From Oscillospiraceae bacterium (GTDB taxonomy: Bacteria; Bacillota; Clostridia; Oscillospirales; Oscillospiraceae), in assembly GCA_009785345.1 (NCBI GenBank), contig WQWL01000017.1:1-41755 (forward strand): a stretch of DNA of 41,755 bases, read 5' to 3'. Positions 30,422 to 39,336 of the stretch are shown here, in pieces. The notes beneath the pieces are model-generated. The model was not told the origin of the DNA. It made no database searches and worked only from the letters and a program-made list of their open reading frames with translations. The position numbers were made by a program, and so were the translations under genes. Positions within the stretch are counted from its first letter, which is position 1. Each line of letters starts with the position of its first letter.

Positions 30422-31273
30422 TTATCCCTCATTTGTACTGAACATTCCCGAAAATACCCGCGAAAGCATGCTATGGGAAGCCTTCTCTTTAGGCATATTT
30501 AAAAGTTGCCTGGCAATCTCATCAATTTCATTTGCCGTTTCACCACTCGGCTCGCTAACAACAATCGGCACCTGATGCTTGATAGCCTTTGTAACATTGT
30601 GATTATATGAAATCAATCCCAGTAGATTAATATTTTTACCAAGATGCTTCCCACAAACAGCCGCCAGTCCCGTCTGCACATTTTGCGCATCTTTTTTGTT
30701 CTCACACTTATTTACCAGTAAATGTAAAGAATGTGATGCACCATGTTTAACAATCGTCTTTACTAATGCATACGCATCCAGAACCGAAGTTGGTTCAGAC
30801 GTAGTAACTACTATGGTTTCGGATGAAGCAAGCAGCATCTGCATTGTGATATTACCTACTCCTGCTCCCGCATCCATTATGATAACATCAATCGGCTCAT
30901 CGACATTAACGATTTTCGTCAAAAGCTCAGATAGCTGTGCTTCACTCATGTTAAGTAGTTCGCTAACACCCGAACCACCGGATATAAACCTAACACCCTC
31001 ATGACCAAATTGAATTATATCGTTGATTTTCCTCTCACCACGAAGAAAATGACTCAAATCATACCTCGTTGTTACACCAAGCATAGCATCGACATCGGCA
31101 AGTCCAAAATCAGCGTCCAGAACTAAAACACGAGCACCAAGCCGACTCATCGCAATAGCAAGATTCACAGAAATACTAGACTTACCAACACCCGTCTTGC
31201 CACTCGCAACAGAAATCACCCTTATCTCGTGACCTCTCCCCATCAACTCTCTCAAATTTTGAGCTTGATCCAT
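30422..31273 (-). CDS. flhG: Flagellar number regulator FlhG (MinD-like ATPase)
   Basis: FlhG is a ParA/MinD ATPase that regulates flagellar number and placement and stimulates FlhF. The 283 residues include the deviant Walker A motif SGKTGVGKSSISVNLA, LVLDADFGLADVDAMLG and IIMDAGAGVGNITMQML. The C-terminal part has LLVNKCENKKDAQNV and a short amphipathic end. The N-terminus AQNLREL is the FlhF-activating helix known in this family. The start at 31273 is preceded by GGAGTG at eight bases. The gene is in the standard flhF-flhG order, separated by a G-rich repeat. Confidence 0.92.
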   Translation of the reverse strand: MDQAQNLRELMGRGHEIRVISVASGKTGVGKSSISVNLAIAMSRLGARVLVLDADFGLADVDAMLGVTTRYDLSHFLRGERKINDIIQFGHEGVRFISGGSGVSELLNMSEAQLSELLTKIVNVDEPIDVIIMDAGAGVGNITMQMLLASSETIVVTTSEPTSVLDAYALVKTIVKHGASHSLHLLVNKCENKKDAQNVQTGLAAVCGKHLGKNINLLGLISYNHNVTKAIKHQVPIVVSEPSGETANEIDEIARQLLNMPKEKASHSMLSRVFSGMFSTNEG

Positions 31274-31300
31274 AGTGTACACTCCGAACTTCGTTCTTCG

Positions 31301-31383
31301 TTAGGGGTTAGGGGGGGTAGTTTACGTAGTAGTTGAGCCTCGCGGCTTTACTAACCCCTAAACCCTAGACCCTAACCCCTAAC
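31301..31383. repeat. TAGGG tracts forming an inverted repeat between flhF and flhG
   Basis: TTAGGGGTTAGGG at 31301 faces CCCTAACCCCTAA at 31370, a 13-bp inverted repeat. On the coding strand the part next to flhF carries four G-tracts in the pattern GGGG-N3-GGG-N4-GGG-N4-GGGG, a G-quadruplex pattern. The last codons and the stop of flhF come from the tract. Confidence 0.75.
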
Positions 31384-32556
31384 TATCGCTTTTACGATAG
31401 ATTCAACATCTGCTACTTCGATGTCATCCGGTACATCTTGCCCTGTTGTCACATATGCTAGTGGTTTTTGTGTGTACCAATTAATGTTGAAAATCGATCC
31501 TCGAAACTTTGTTTCATCAAGCTTGGTTATCATAACTTTATAATCATCAACAAACCCATAAGTATCCACCATTTCCTTGATAGATGAAAAGCTTGTTGTG
31601 GCGGCAAGGCAAAGCAGTATATCCTCAGGCTCCAAAATACGAACTATGTTAAGCAAGTCATCCTTGTGTTGCTCATCACCCGGACGCTTGCCGGCAGTAT
31701 CAACAAAAATTATATCTCTGTCTGACATCTGCTCCATTACATCTTCAAGCTCATCGGCTTGATAAACCACATGTATAGGAATGCCTAAAATATCTGCATA
31801 GGTTTGCAATTGCTCCTGTGCACCAATACGGTAAGTGTCGGTGTTGATTATTCCAACATTTTTCTTTTGTTTTACTGAAAATTCTGTAGCAAGTTTTACC
31901 ATTGACGTCGTTTTGCCTACACCTGTCGGACCTATCATTAGTACAACTTTCTGTGTGAATTTTTTGTGTAAAATTGGTTCTGGTCTACTGAACTCTTCAA
32001 GCATAAGGTGTTCAACAACTTCCAAAACATCTGCATCTGGCTGCTGCTTGAGTAATTGCTCCGCTTGTTTTGCAATGGAGTGAGCAAGTTCTTCACGCAC
32101 TTGTTCATCTATCAATTTTCCTAGTATTTTCAATACTTCTTTCGAATAATCATACGTTATATCACGTTTGACGTATGCAAACTTATCCAAGAAATCGGTC
32201 AACACTACTTCAAATGAGTTCATACGAGCATCAAATCGTTCAAGCTGCTCTGTACTCACATTTGAACGTTTGTCACTATCCCCACTACGTGCAAGCGCGT
32301 TAGCAGACGCACTCCTCGTATTTTGCATGCTATTTTCCCGCTCCGATGTATAAGACAAGTTTAGCTTTCTTGCCATGGGAGTGTTGGCAGGATCATATGC
32401 AAATTGAACTTCAAGAAGAGGCTTGCGAAACAAGTTTTTCAAACCCTTTCTCCGAACCTTGCTCTGAGCTATCATTACCGCATCCGAGCCAAGCTCACGG
32501 ATAGCAGTATCCATAGCCTGCTTCATATTTTCTGCATGATATCTTTTAACTTGCAT
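31372..32556 (-). CDS. flhF: Flagellar SRP-like GTPase FlhF
   Basis: FlhF is the third SRP-type GTPase and recruits early flagellar components to the assembly site. The 394 residues have a basic, variable N-terminal B domain (1-110), an N domain and a GTPase G domain with MIGPTGVGKTTSMVKLA, NTDTYRIGAQEQL, VDTAGKRPGD and TKLDETKFRG. It overlaps the flhA stop by TAATG. The natural end of the protein is modified: the last two residues and stop codon (RG and TAG) are read from a telomere-like repeat tract. Confidence 0.95.
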   Translation of the reverse strand: MQVKRYHAENMKQAMDTAIRELGSDAVMIAQSKVRRKGLKNLFRKPLLEVQFAYDPANTPMARKLNLSYTSERENSMQNTRSASANALARSGDSDKRSNVSTEQLERFDARMNSFEVVLTDFLDKFAYVKRDITYDYSKEVLKILGKLIDEQVREELAHSIAKQAEQLLKQQPDADVLEVVEHLMLEEFSRPEPILHKKFTQKVVLMIGPTGVGKTTSMVKLATEFSVKQKKNVGIINTDTYRIGAQEQLQTYADILGIPIHVVYQADELEDVMEQMSDRDIIFVDTAGKRPGDEQHKDDLLNIVRILEPEDILLCLAATTSFSSIKEMVDTYGFVDDYKVMITKLDETKFRGSIFNINWYTQKPLAYVTTGQDVPDDIEVADVESIVKAIVRG

Positions 32557-34604
32557 TATAACGTTATCACTCCTTCAGGCAGCACTTCGACCCCGCTATC
32601 TATCTCATTATACGATAAAACCGCAAGCTCCGGAGATATTTGTTCCGAAATCTTTCTAAACTGTCTTCTCACAAGTGGTGACGTAAGTATAATAGGTGTT
32701 TGACCTTTGTTTTTCATATTTTCGATGATTGTTTTAAGATTGTCATATATAGAATGAACTTGTATAGGTTCTATTGCGAGATACGAACCGTGCTCTGATT
32801 CTTTCGTACTATCAACAATCAGTTGCTCAAGTGATGGATCGAGCGTAATCGCATAAGCGATGTCATCCGGGATAAAACGCTTGGATATTGAGCGTTTGAG
32901 TGACTGTCTGGCATGTTCTGTCAACATATCGGTATCTCTTGTAATGTTACCATAGTCACCTAAAGTTTCAATGATTGACGCCATATCACGAATCGGAATA
33001 TTTTCTGAAAGCAAACTTGCGAGAACCTTCTGCACTTCGCCAAGTGAAAACAGCTTTGGAACAACTTCCTCTACAAGCGCGGGTTGTGATTTTTTTAAGT
33101 TGTCAATAAGCGTCTGCACTTGTTGTCGATTTAATAATTCATGACCATGTCGCTTTATTATTTCTGTCAAATGTGTTGCAATAACAGACGGTGGATCAAC
33201 AAGTGAGTACCCCAAAGTCTCTGCCTCTTCGCGGTCTGTATTAGAAATCCAAAGAGCAGATAGCCCAAAAGTAGGCTCTATCGTCGGAATACCATAAATT
33301 TCCTCTTCAAGGTTTCCAGGACTTAAAGCAAGTAAGTGATCTACCATCACTTCTCCATTTGCAACCTCGACTCCCTTAATTTTAATTGAGTACACATTTG
33401 TTCCAAGTTTAATATTATCTCGTATTCTAATTGCAGGAACAATGATGCCCATGTCAATTGCACATTGTCGCCTTATCATAACTATGCGGTCGAGCAAATC
33501 TCCACCCTGCGATGCATCAGCCATAGAAAGAATCCCGTAGCCAAACTCAAGTCCAATAGGATCAACTTGCAACAGTTCGGTTACACTCTCAGGCTTACGC
33601 TTTTCTTCCTCAACTGCATCTTCCTCTGCGTGTGCCTCTACATTAGCTTCTCCACGCATGCGGCTAGTCATAACATACCCGATAATCATTAACGTTGCTG
33701 CAACAAGCCACATCGGAATCGTTGGTAGACCAGGCATAAGGCTGATAATAATGAGTAACACACCACCCATGATTAATGCATTGGGTTGTTTGAGAATTTG
33801 CTTTGACATTTCTCCACCAAATGTTTCATCCCTGCCCGAACGTGTCACGATAATACCTGACGCTGTGGATATGAGGAGTGCCGGAATTTGTGTTATGAGA
33901 CCGTCTCCAATTGTTGCAAGTGTAAATATCTGCGCTACTTCACCGATAGAAGCATCCATAGTGAAAATCCCAATCAATATCCCGCCAATTATATTTATAA
34001 ATGTGACGAGGAGACCCGCAATTGCATCACCTTTAATAAACTTACTGGCACCATCCATCGCGCCATGAAAATCCGCTTCATGTTGTATCTTCTCACGTCT
34101 TTCGCGTGCAGTGTCTTCGTCTATAAATCCGCTGTTAAGGTCGGCATCAATCGCCATTTGCTTGCCCGGCATCGCATCGAGCGTAAAGCGCGCACTAACT
34201 TCTGAAACACGTTCGGCACCCTTGGTTATAACCATGAATTGTACAATCAATATTATTAAAAATATTATAACGCCAACCGCAAGATTGCCACCGACAACAA
34301 CCTCACCAAAAGCTCTGATTACTTCACCCGCATTTCCCGCATTTCCAAGAATAAGGCGTGTAGATGCAAGGTTCAACGCAAGACGAAAAACTGTAATGAA
34401 CAATAGTATTGTAGGAAACACAGAAAAATCAACAGGGTCCTTCACATAAAGTGAGAACAAAAGTATGATTATACAAACCGCCATATTAATTATGAGCAGA
34501 AAGTCCATTAGCGTAGTCGTCGGTGGGAATATCATAACAACGAGTATCGCAACAAGCAATATAGCTATAGAAATATCCGAAATTTTTATTCGATTCGTAT
34601 TCAT
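32556..34604 (-). CDS. flhA: Flagellar export gate protein FlhA
   Basis: FlhA forms the nonameric ring of the export gate and uses proton motive force. The 682 residues begin with eight membrane helices. The conserved cytoplasmic loop carries RFTLDAMPGKQMAIDADLNS, the FHIPEP family signature region. The C-terminal half is the chaperone-substrate docking domain, with RDMASIIETLGDYG. AGGTGAG stands eight bases before the ATG. The length is normal and there is no sign of decay. Confidence 0.97.
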   Translation of the reverse strand: MNTNRIKISDISIAILLVAILVVMIFPPTTTLMDFLLIINMAVCIIILLFSLYVKDPVDFSVFPTILLFITVFRLALNLASTRLILGNAGNAGEVIRAFGEVVVGGNLAVGVIIFLIILIVQFMVITKGAERVSEVSARFTLDAMPGKQMAIDADLNSGFIDEDTARERREKIQHEADFHGAMDGASKFIKGDAIAGLLVTFINIIGGILIGIFTMDASIGEVAQIFTLATIGDGLITQIPALLISTASGIIVTRSGRDETFGGEMSKQILKQPNALIMGGVLLIIISLMPGLPTIPMWLVAATLMIIGYVMTSRMRGEANVEAHAEEDAVEEEKRKPESVTELLQVDPIGLEFGYGILSMADASQGGDLLDRIVMIRRQCAIDMGIIVPAIRIRDNIKLGTNVYSIKIKGVEVANGEVMVDHLLALSPGNLEEEIYGIPTIEPTFGLSALWISNTDREEAETLGYSLVDPPSVIATHLTEIIKRHGHELLNRQQVQTLIDNLKKSQPALVEEVVPKLFSLGEVQKVLASLLSENIPIRDMASIIETLGDYGNITRDTDMLTEHARQSLKRSISKRFIPDDIAYAITLDPSLEQLIVDSTKESEHGSYLAIEPIQVHSIYDNLKTIIENMKNKGQTPIILTSPLVRRQFRKISEQISPELAVLSYNEIDSGVEVLPEGVITL

Positions 34605-34655
34605 ACTAACGACTCACCTGCCTTTCTGTTTTTTGCTAACACTACATTTTTAATG

Positions 34656-34687
34656 CTAACCCCTACCCCCTAAACCCTATCCCCTAG
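34656..34687 (-). repeat. Telomere-like TAGGG tract after flhB stop
   Basis: On the coding strand four G-tracts (GGGG, GGG, GGGGG, GGGG) are spaced by two to four bases. The flhB stop TAG is the first unit of the tract. It can form a G-quadruplex in the flhB-flhA mRNA. Confidence 0.7.
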
Positions 34688-35760
34688 CGCGGCAGCTTGC
34701 CGCTCTGTCTGTAGACAGAAACCAAAATATCCGCTACTTCTTGATATAAATCTTCCGGAATCTCGTCATTTATCTCACATGTTGCAAACAAAGACTGCGC
34801 CAATACGGGATTTTCTACTATTTGAATACCATGCTCAATTGCAACTTCTCTTATTTTATGTGCAACATAGTCTTGACCTTTTGCAAGCACAGATGGAGCT
34901 TTCTGTTCATCCGCCTTATAAGCAAGAGCAACTGCAAAATGTGTCGGATTCGTAATAACAACATCAGCTTCCGGCACCCGACTCATCATGCGCATTGCGC
35001 TCATTTGCATTTGTCTCTGACGAATCTTACTTTTGATTTGGGGATCACCCTCCATCATCTTAAACTCATCTTTTACTTCCTGCTTTGTCATTCTTAAATC
35101 TTTTTCATATTTCCACCATTGATACAAGAAGTCGGCTATTGCAATGAAAACCATAACCAAGCACATGCGCAAAGCTACCATAAAGGCCGTTCTCATCATC
35201 TCAATAAACGAAATATAAACATTTTGTCCAACATAGCTGCCGAATTGATCCAGCAATGCCATATACTCAACATACGCAACAAACCCAATTAGAGCGACTT
35301 TGAGCAAGTTTTTTATTAAGTCAACGAACCTTTGCGCGGAAAACATTTGCTTGAATCCATTAACCGGATTTATCTTATTAAGCCTTACCTTTAACGTATC
35401 GGTAGTAAACATAAATCCAATTTGTAATACGTTTGCAGCAATCCCTGCCACTATGGCTGCACCGAATATCGGAAGCAAAATAACAAAAAATCCGATAAGC
35501 ACACGAGCGAGCAAACTCATTATCTCATCATGATTCATCCCTCTGCTTGCCATCATGATCGACGCCGGACTCAAGTACTCGGAAAACAACGCAGTCATTT
35601 GGCCTGTGAGCCAAGGCCACAGCGCAAAAAGCAGACCAAACATAACGATGGAACAAAAAGCAATATTTACTTCATTACTGCGACGAACCTGACCCCTTTT
35701 TCTAGCATCACGTCGCTTCTTCGCCGTTGCCTTTTCAGTTCTCTCTCCACCTTGCCCCAT
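34684..35760 (-). CDS. flhB: Flagellar export switch protein FlhB
   Basis: FlhB controls the change from rod/hook to filament substrates. The 358 residues start with the conserved GERTEKATAKKRRDARKRGQ. Four membrane helices follow, and the cytoplasmic domain contains the self-cleavage site NPTH at 271-274 in ITNPTHFAVALAY. The C-terminus is of normal length. AGGTGAG, made from the fliR stop region, stands before the ATG. FlhB normally works with the hook-length ruler FliK, which is not in the window. Confidence 0.96.
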   Translation of the reverse strand: MGQGGERTEKATAKKRRDARKRGQVRRSNEVNIAFCSIVMFGLLFALWPWLTGQMTALFSEYLSPASIMMASRGMNHDEIMSLLARVLIGFFVILLPIFGAAIVAGIAANVLQIGFMFTTDTLKVRLNKINPVNGFKQMFSAQRFVDLIKNLLKVALIGFVAYVEYMALLDQFGSYVGQNVYISFIEMMRTAFMVALRMCLVMVFIAIADFLYQWWKYEKDLRMTKQEVKDEFKMMEGDPQIKSKIRQRQMQMSAMRMMSRVPEADVVITNPTHFAVALAYKADEQKAPSVLAKGQDYVAHKIREVAIEHGIQIVENPVLAQSLFATCEINDEIPEDLYQEVADILVSVYRQSGKLPR

Positions 35761-35763
35761 AAC

Positions 35764-36552
35764 TCACCTAACAAAATTAGCAAACATGTTCCCTATTCCA
35801 AGAAATAATTCATCAAAAATCCTTGCACTAAAAACACCATAAACAGGTAATGTAATAATAAAAAGGATGATGCCCACGAACATTTTCAACGGAATGCCAA
35901 CGACAAACATATGAATCTGCGGAACAGCACGCATCATCATTCCAAAAGCAATCTCAATTGTTAGCCCCGATGCAACAATAGGAAGCGCCATCATAGCACC
36001 TAACATAAATGCCCGCACAAAAATTTCGAGAGCCGTAATCCCAATTAAGGGTGAAATAACCAAGCTGCCTATCGGCATGCGCTCAATGGTCAAATACAAT
36101 ATCTCAATAAGCCTTAAATGCCCATTTACGACAAAAAACAATAATATGAACATGACATTCAGGACATTACCCATCATAGGCACTTGAGCATTATTTTGAG
36201 TATCGAAAACATTAACAATACCAAAACCAATTTGCATATCAATGAGCTGTCCCGCCGTGAATGCTGTAACAGAAAAGAATACATTTACCACATACGCCAG
36301 CGCCATACCCAAAAGCAACTCCCCTGTAGCCAGCAATGTAAACCCAAGCAAAGTCGTGTATTGGATTGTAATAGTTTGCGGAAAAATGGTGAACATCAAA
36401 AAGCTTAATGATGTAACAAGTCCAATTTTTGCGATTATAGGAACATTTATCCTACCGAAAATAGGTGATGCAAGAACAAGTCCACCCATTCTAAAAACAA
36501 GCAGAATAAAATAATCCGCACTCATTAAAATTGAAACTGCTGTCGCTGCCAT
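35764..36552 (-). CDS. fliR: Flagellar export protein FliR
   Basis: FliR is one of the core export-gate membrane proteins, together with FliP and FliQ. The 262 residues have about six membrane helices. The conserved sequence GELLLGMALAYVVNVFF, FTAGQLIDMQIGFGIVNVFD (two separate pieces of the same region) and ALPIVASGLTIEIAFGMM identify it. It abuts fliQ (one-base overlap) and is followed after three bases by flhB, the usual tightly packed order. Confidence 0.95.
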   Translation of the reverse strand: MAATAVSILMSADYFILLVFRMGGLVLASPIFGRINVPIIAKIGLVTSLSFLMFTIFPQTITIQYTTLLGFTLLATGELLLGMALAYVVNVFFSVTAFTAGQLIDMQIGFGIVNVFDTQNNAQVPMMGNVLNVMFILLFFVVNGHLRLIEILYLTIERMPIGSLVISPLIGITALEIFVRAFMLGAMMALPIVASGLTIEIAFGMMMRAVPQIHMFVVGIPLKMFVGIILFIITLPVYGVFSARIFDELFLGIGNMFANFVR

Positions 36553-36827
36553 TATGATACTACCAATGTATTTATTTGCTCGAATAAATTAGTAACAAAA
36601 CCACCTACTGTAGCAAAAATGAACCCTCCAAAAACTAACAAGGTCAATAAAACTGCTACAATTTTAGGAACAAATGCAAGTGTCTGCTCATTTATCTGAG
36701 TAGTTGCCTGAAAAATCGACACAAGTAATCCAACAACCATTGCAACAATCAACATAGGTGCTGCACTAAGAATTACAGTTGTAATCGCTTGGGTTAGTAT
36801 ATTAATTATTACACCTTCTGAAATCAT
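36552..36827 (-). CDS. fliQ: Flagellar export protein FliQ
   Basis: This is a 91-residue protein with two membrane helices and the conserved segment GLLVSIFQATTQINEQTLAF. FliQ forms a ring of subunits around the FliP-FliR pore. The length is that of the family (about 89). The gene overlaps fliR but is set 142 bases from fliP, where a palindromic repeat lies. fliP and fliQ are usually within a few bases of each other. Confidence 0.95.
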   Translation of the reverse strand: MISEGVIINILTQAITTVILSAAPMLIVAMVVGLLVSIFQATTQINEQTLAFVPKIVAVLLTLLVFGGFIFATVGGFVTNLFEQINTLVVS

Positions 36828-36850
36828 GGCACACCTCCCGACCTTTTACT

Positions 36851-36908
36851 CGTCATTCTGCGCGAAGTCGCAGAATGACGTTGGTTTTTCATAGGCTATT
36901 TGACATTT
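36851..36908. repeat. Palindromic repeat (type B), copy 2, in fliP-fliQ gap
   Basis: CGTCATTCTGCG and CGCAGAATGACG form a perfect 12-bp stem. The conserved right flank TTGGTTTTTCATAGGCTATT and TGACATT follows, as in the copies at 12212 and 38359. Confidence 0.8.
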
Positions 36909-36948
36909 CTTAAAACATTTGAGGATGCTTTACTCCCATTTTAAACAT

Positions 36949-36965
36949 GCGGCACCTTGTGCCGC
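36949..36965. other. Hairpin downstream of fliP
   Basis: GCGGCAC and GTGCCGC pair around three bases just after the fliP stop codon. No T-run follows, so it may stabilise or process the mRNA. Confidence 0.45.
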
Positions 36966-36969
36966 TTCG

Positions 36970-37662
36970 CTACATGAAAGTCTGCACTAACGAACCAATG
37001 ATGAGCTGCCAACCATCTACCATTACAAATAACAGCACCTTAAATGGAAGTGAAATCATTGCAGGGGGTAGCATCATCATACCCATTGACATTAAAACAC
37101 TTGCCACAATCATATCAATAACAACAAACGGAATATAAATTAAAAAGCCTATAAACATAGCATGCTTGATCTCACTCGTTATAAACGCCGGAATCAGTAC
37201 CGAGTTTGGAACCTCATCTATGTCTGCAAACTCCTCGCCTGAAAGTGCAATGAAAAAATTCAGGTCACTTTCAAAAACCTGATTGAGCATAAACTCCCGT
37301 GTTGGGTTCATTGCCTCCTCGATAAACTCCTCTTGTGTCAACTCTCCTGCAACAAAAGGCACATAGGCTTCCTCATAAACCTGTGTAAACACAGGTTGCA
37401 TAACAAAAAAGGTTAAGAATAATGCCAGACCAATTAATATTTGATTTGGCGGAGTCTGCTGCATACCTAATGCTTGACGAACAAAAGAAAGCACAATAAT
37501 AATCCGAGTGAAACCAGTCAGCATTATCAAAATCGATGGCAACAGTGTGAGTATTGTTAATAAAATCACAATATCCACAGTTTGTGCACCCTCGCCAAAT
37601 AGAGTTCTGACTATTTCATTAATCGTACCAATATCTCCGCCGGTATCTATATCTATCGGCAT
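36970..37662 (-). CDS. fliP: Flagellar export protein FliP
   Basis: FliP subunits form the pore of the export gate with FliQ and FliR. The 230 residues contain GFTRIIIVLSFVRQALG, the signature QTPPNQILIGLALFLTFFVM and, at the C-terminus, VASVLMSMGMMMLPPAMISL. There is no long cleaved signal peptide, which is usual for many Firmicutes FliP. The ATG at 37662 has GGAGG seven bases upstream. An in-frame TTG just before it is ignored. Confidence 0.96.
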   Translation of the reverse strand: MPIDIDTGGDIGTINEIVRTLFGEGAQTVDIVILLTILTLLPSILIMLTGFTRIIIVLSFVRQALGMQQTPPNQILIGLALFLTFFVMQPVFTQVYEEAYVPFVAGELTQEEFIEEAMNPTREFMLNQVFESDLNFFIALSGEEFADIDEVPNSVLIPAFITSEIKHAMFIGFLIYIPFVVIDMIVASVLMSMGMMMLPPAMISLPFKVLLFVMVDGWQLIIGSLVQTFM

Positions 37663-37706
37663 CAATCTTCCTCCGGATTCCGGGTTGTATTTTTCCTACT
37701 ATCGCC

Positions 37707-38339
37707 CTACCATGATCTATTAGATGAGTCATTATCAGATTTCATTGACAATGACTCTATTATATTTAATGCATCCTCCACCTCGGCTGTAACTTTTAAT
37801 CTTTTTTCGCGATCTGTATAATGCACACTTTCGCGCCACAATTCCTCATCTTCTGCACCTTCACGTTGTGCATTTTCAAAGCTACTTGCAAAACTAGCTT
37901 TATCAACTCCATCCACATCTTTTACGCCGTGCGTAGCGTCGTATTGCTGTTTCTTCCCTGTTTTCACCGCAACGTACTCAACAACTTTTCTTGTAAGCCT
38001 ATTCCCGTAACTACCCACCGGAGTCATATTCCATGGTACCGACTCGCTGTTACTTTCTGTTAGCTCAACAAATGCCTCTGCATCAAACGTATCAAGCAGA
38101 GTCATTCCATGATTTGTTGCACCCACAACATACACTTTGCCCGCTATCTCTATAATGCAAAACTGTTTGTCGCGAGCAATAGAGTAGCGGTCAATAATTC
38201 TAATATTCCTATTTTTCAAACCGGCACGAGTCTGCCCTGTTGCTTTCATTCCTATAAAATACGTTACATAATAAGCACCGAGTAAAACAACAATCGTACC
38301 GATTATAAACATAATTACCTGTTGTGTTTGTGGCTGCAT
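37707..38339 (-). CDS. fliO: Flagellar biosynthesis protein FliO
   Basis: FliO helps assemble the FliP ring. The 210 residues have one N-terminal membrane helix (about 8-28), then a small beta domain with RIIDRYSIARDKQFCIIEIAG and KVYVVGATNHGMTLLD, typical of the FliO/YscJ-like conserved core. A long charged C-terminal tail follows, with no clear motif. The ATG at 38339 lies nine bases after GGAGGGA. The gene opens the fliO-fliP-fliQ-fliR series. Confidence 0.85.
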   Translation of the reverse strand: MQPQTQQVIMFIIGTIVVLLGAYYVTYFIGMKATGQTRAGLKNRNIRIIDRYSIARDKQFCIIEIAGKVYVVGATNHGMTLLDTFDAEAFVELTESNSESVPWNMTPVGSYGNRLTRKVVEYVAVKTGKKQQYDATHGVKDVDGVDKASFASSFENAQREGAEDEELWRESVHYTDREKRLKVTAEVEDALNIIESLSMKSDNDSSNRSW

Positions 38340-38358
38340 AACAGGTCCCTCCAATCTT

Positions 38359-38414
38359 CGTCATTCTGCGCAAAATCGCAGAATGACGTTGCTTTTTCAT
38401 AGACTATTTGATGT
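38359..38414. repeat. Palindromic repeat (type B), copy 3, between fliE and fliO
   Basis: This has the same stem as at 36851, with loop CAAAAT, and the same right flank (TTTTTCATAGACTATTTGAT). It lies at the point where fliF through cheY would normally stand. Confidence 0.8.
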
Positions 38415-38457
38415 TACCTTCTAACATCCGGAATTAATGTAATGTGAAGTTGATAAA

Positions 38458-38477
38458 CTAACCCCTATACCCTTAAA
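38458..38477 (-). repeat. Short TAGGG tract after fliE stop
   Basis: On the coding strand AAGGGTATAGGGGTTAG starts three bases after the fliE stop. It has two G-tracts only. Confidence 0.5.
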
Positions 38478-38783
38478 TCATATAGACATTCTCATAATTT
38501 CATTGTATGCATCAATTACCTTGTTTCTAATTTGCAACGCAAGTTGCAGAGAAAGTTCTGCTTTTTGCGCATCAAGGAGAATTCCTGACAAATCATCAGT
38601 CCCACCCATTAGCAGTTGCAGCGTCGATGCTCTATCAACTGACTCGGTCTGATTTGCAGTTCTTAAAGCCTCTGTCATTACATCTGCAAAACCACCGGGT
38701 TCATCAGTTTTGTTTGAGTCTGCAGAAATCGGCTTTGGATTTAATAAATGAACTAAATTCGGAGAAATGGGATTAATACTCAT
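38478..38783 (-). CDS. fliE: Flagellar hook-basal body protein FliE
   Basis: FliE joins the MS ring to the rod and is the first exported rod component. The 101 residues have the helical C-terminal half of the family: DAQKAELSLQLALQIRNKVI and DAYNEIMRMSI. It overlaps flgB by ATGA. In most Firmicutes flgC stands between flgB and fliE, but there is no room or trace of it here. Confidence 0.92.
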   Translation of the reverse strand: MSINPISPNLVHLLNPKPISADSNKTDEPGGFADVMTEALRTANQTESVDRASTLQLLMGGTDDLSGILLDAQKAELSLQLALQIRNKVIDAYNEIMRMSI

Positions 38784-39202
38784 ATTGTTTTACTCCTTTG
38801 TATACCTTCCGATATCGCCATGCGCAAACGTCTAATCTCACTATTCAATCGCTCCACTAAAGCATTATAAAAAATACTATTCTGAGCAAGCCTTACATTC
38901 TCTGATTCGATATCAACATTATTACCATCTGCTCTCATCGACAACTCTTTGGATTGGCGAATAACAGGTTGTATATTATCGAAATTTCCGGCACCAATCT
39001 GACGATGATCGGGGTGTGTCATCTTTCCAATAAAACTACTCTCTTGAATCGACCTGGCAAGAAGTGTTTCAAACTCAAGATATGATGCCTTAAATCCCGG
39101 CGTTTCAACATTCGCAATATTATTACGAATAACAGCATCACGTTGCCAAGAAGCCGATAAACCTCTTTGTATTAAATCTAGCGGTCTGAATATATTATTC
39201 CA
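38780..39202 (-). CDS. flgB: Flagellar rod protein FlgB
   Basis: FlgB forms the proximal rod. The 140 residues start MWNNIFRPLDLIQRGLSA, then WQRDAVIRNNIANVETPGFK, the conserved N-terminal rod motif, and end with NALVERLNSEIRRLRMAISEG, the coiled rod C-terminus. I chose the ATG at 39202, behind the purine-rich stretch GAGGAGAAGG, because the region before it is unlike FlgB. It is the first structural flagellar gene of the block. Confidence 0.93.
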   Translation of the reverse strand, partial: WNNIFRPLDLIQRGLSASWQRDAVIRNNIANVETPGFKASYLEFETLLARSIQESSFIGKMTHPDHRQIGAGNFDNIQPVIRQSKELSMRADGNNVDIESENVRLAQNSIFYNALVERLNSEIRRLRMAISEGIQRSKTI

Positions 39203-39336
39203 CATCTCTCGCCTTCTCCTCAAATCATCATTCAAAACAACAAGGCAATATAAATTCATATTCAAAAATTATATCATGACAGCATTGTAATGTCTATATT
39301 TATTACAAGTTATCGCAATATATAATGTAGAAATAC

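Noticed and set aside
31301-31383. TAGGG repeats as a real telomere or chromosome end
   Set aside because: The tracts are short, degenerate, internal and in both orientations, with genes continuing on both sides.
38478-39202. flgC hidden between flgB and fliE
   Set aside because: The two genes overlap by ATGA and no rod-protein sequence for FlgC remains in any frame.
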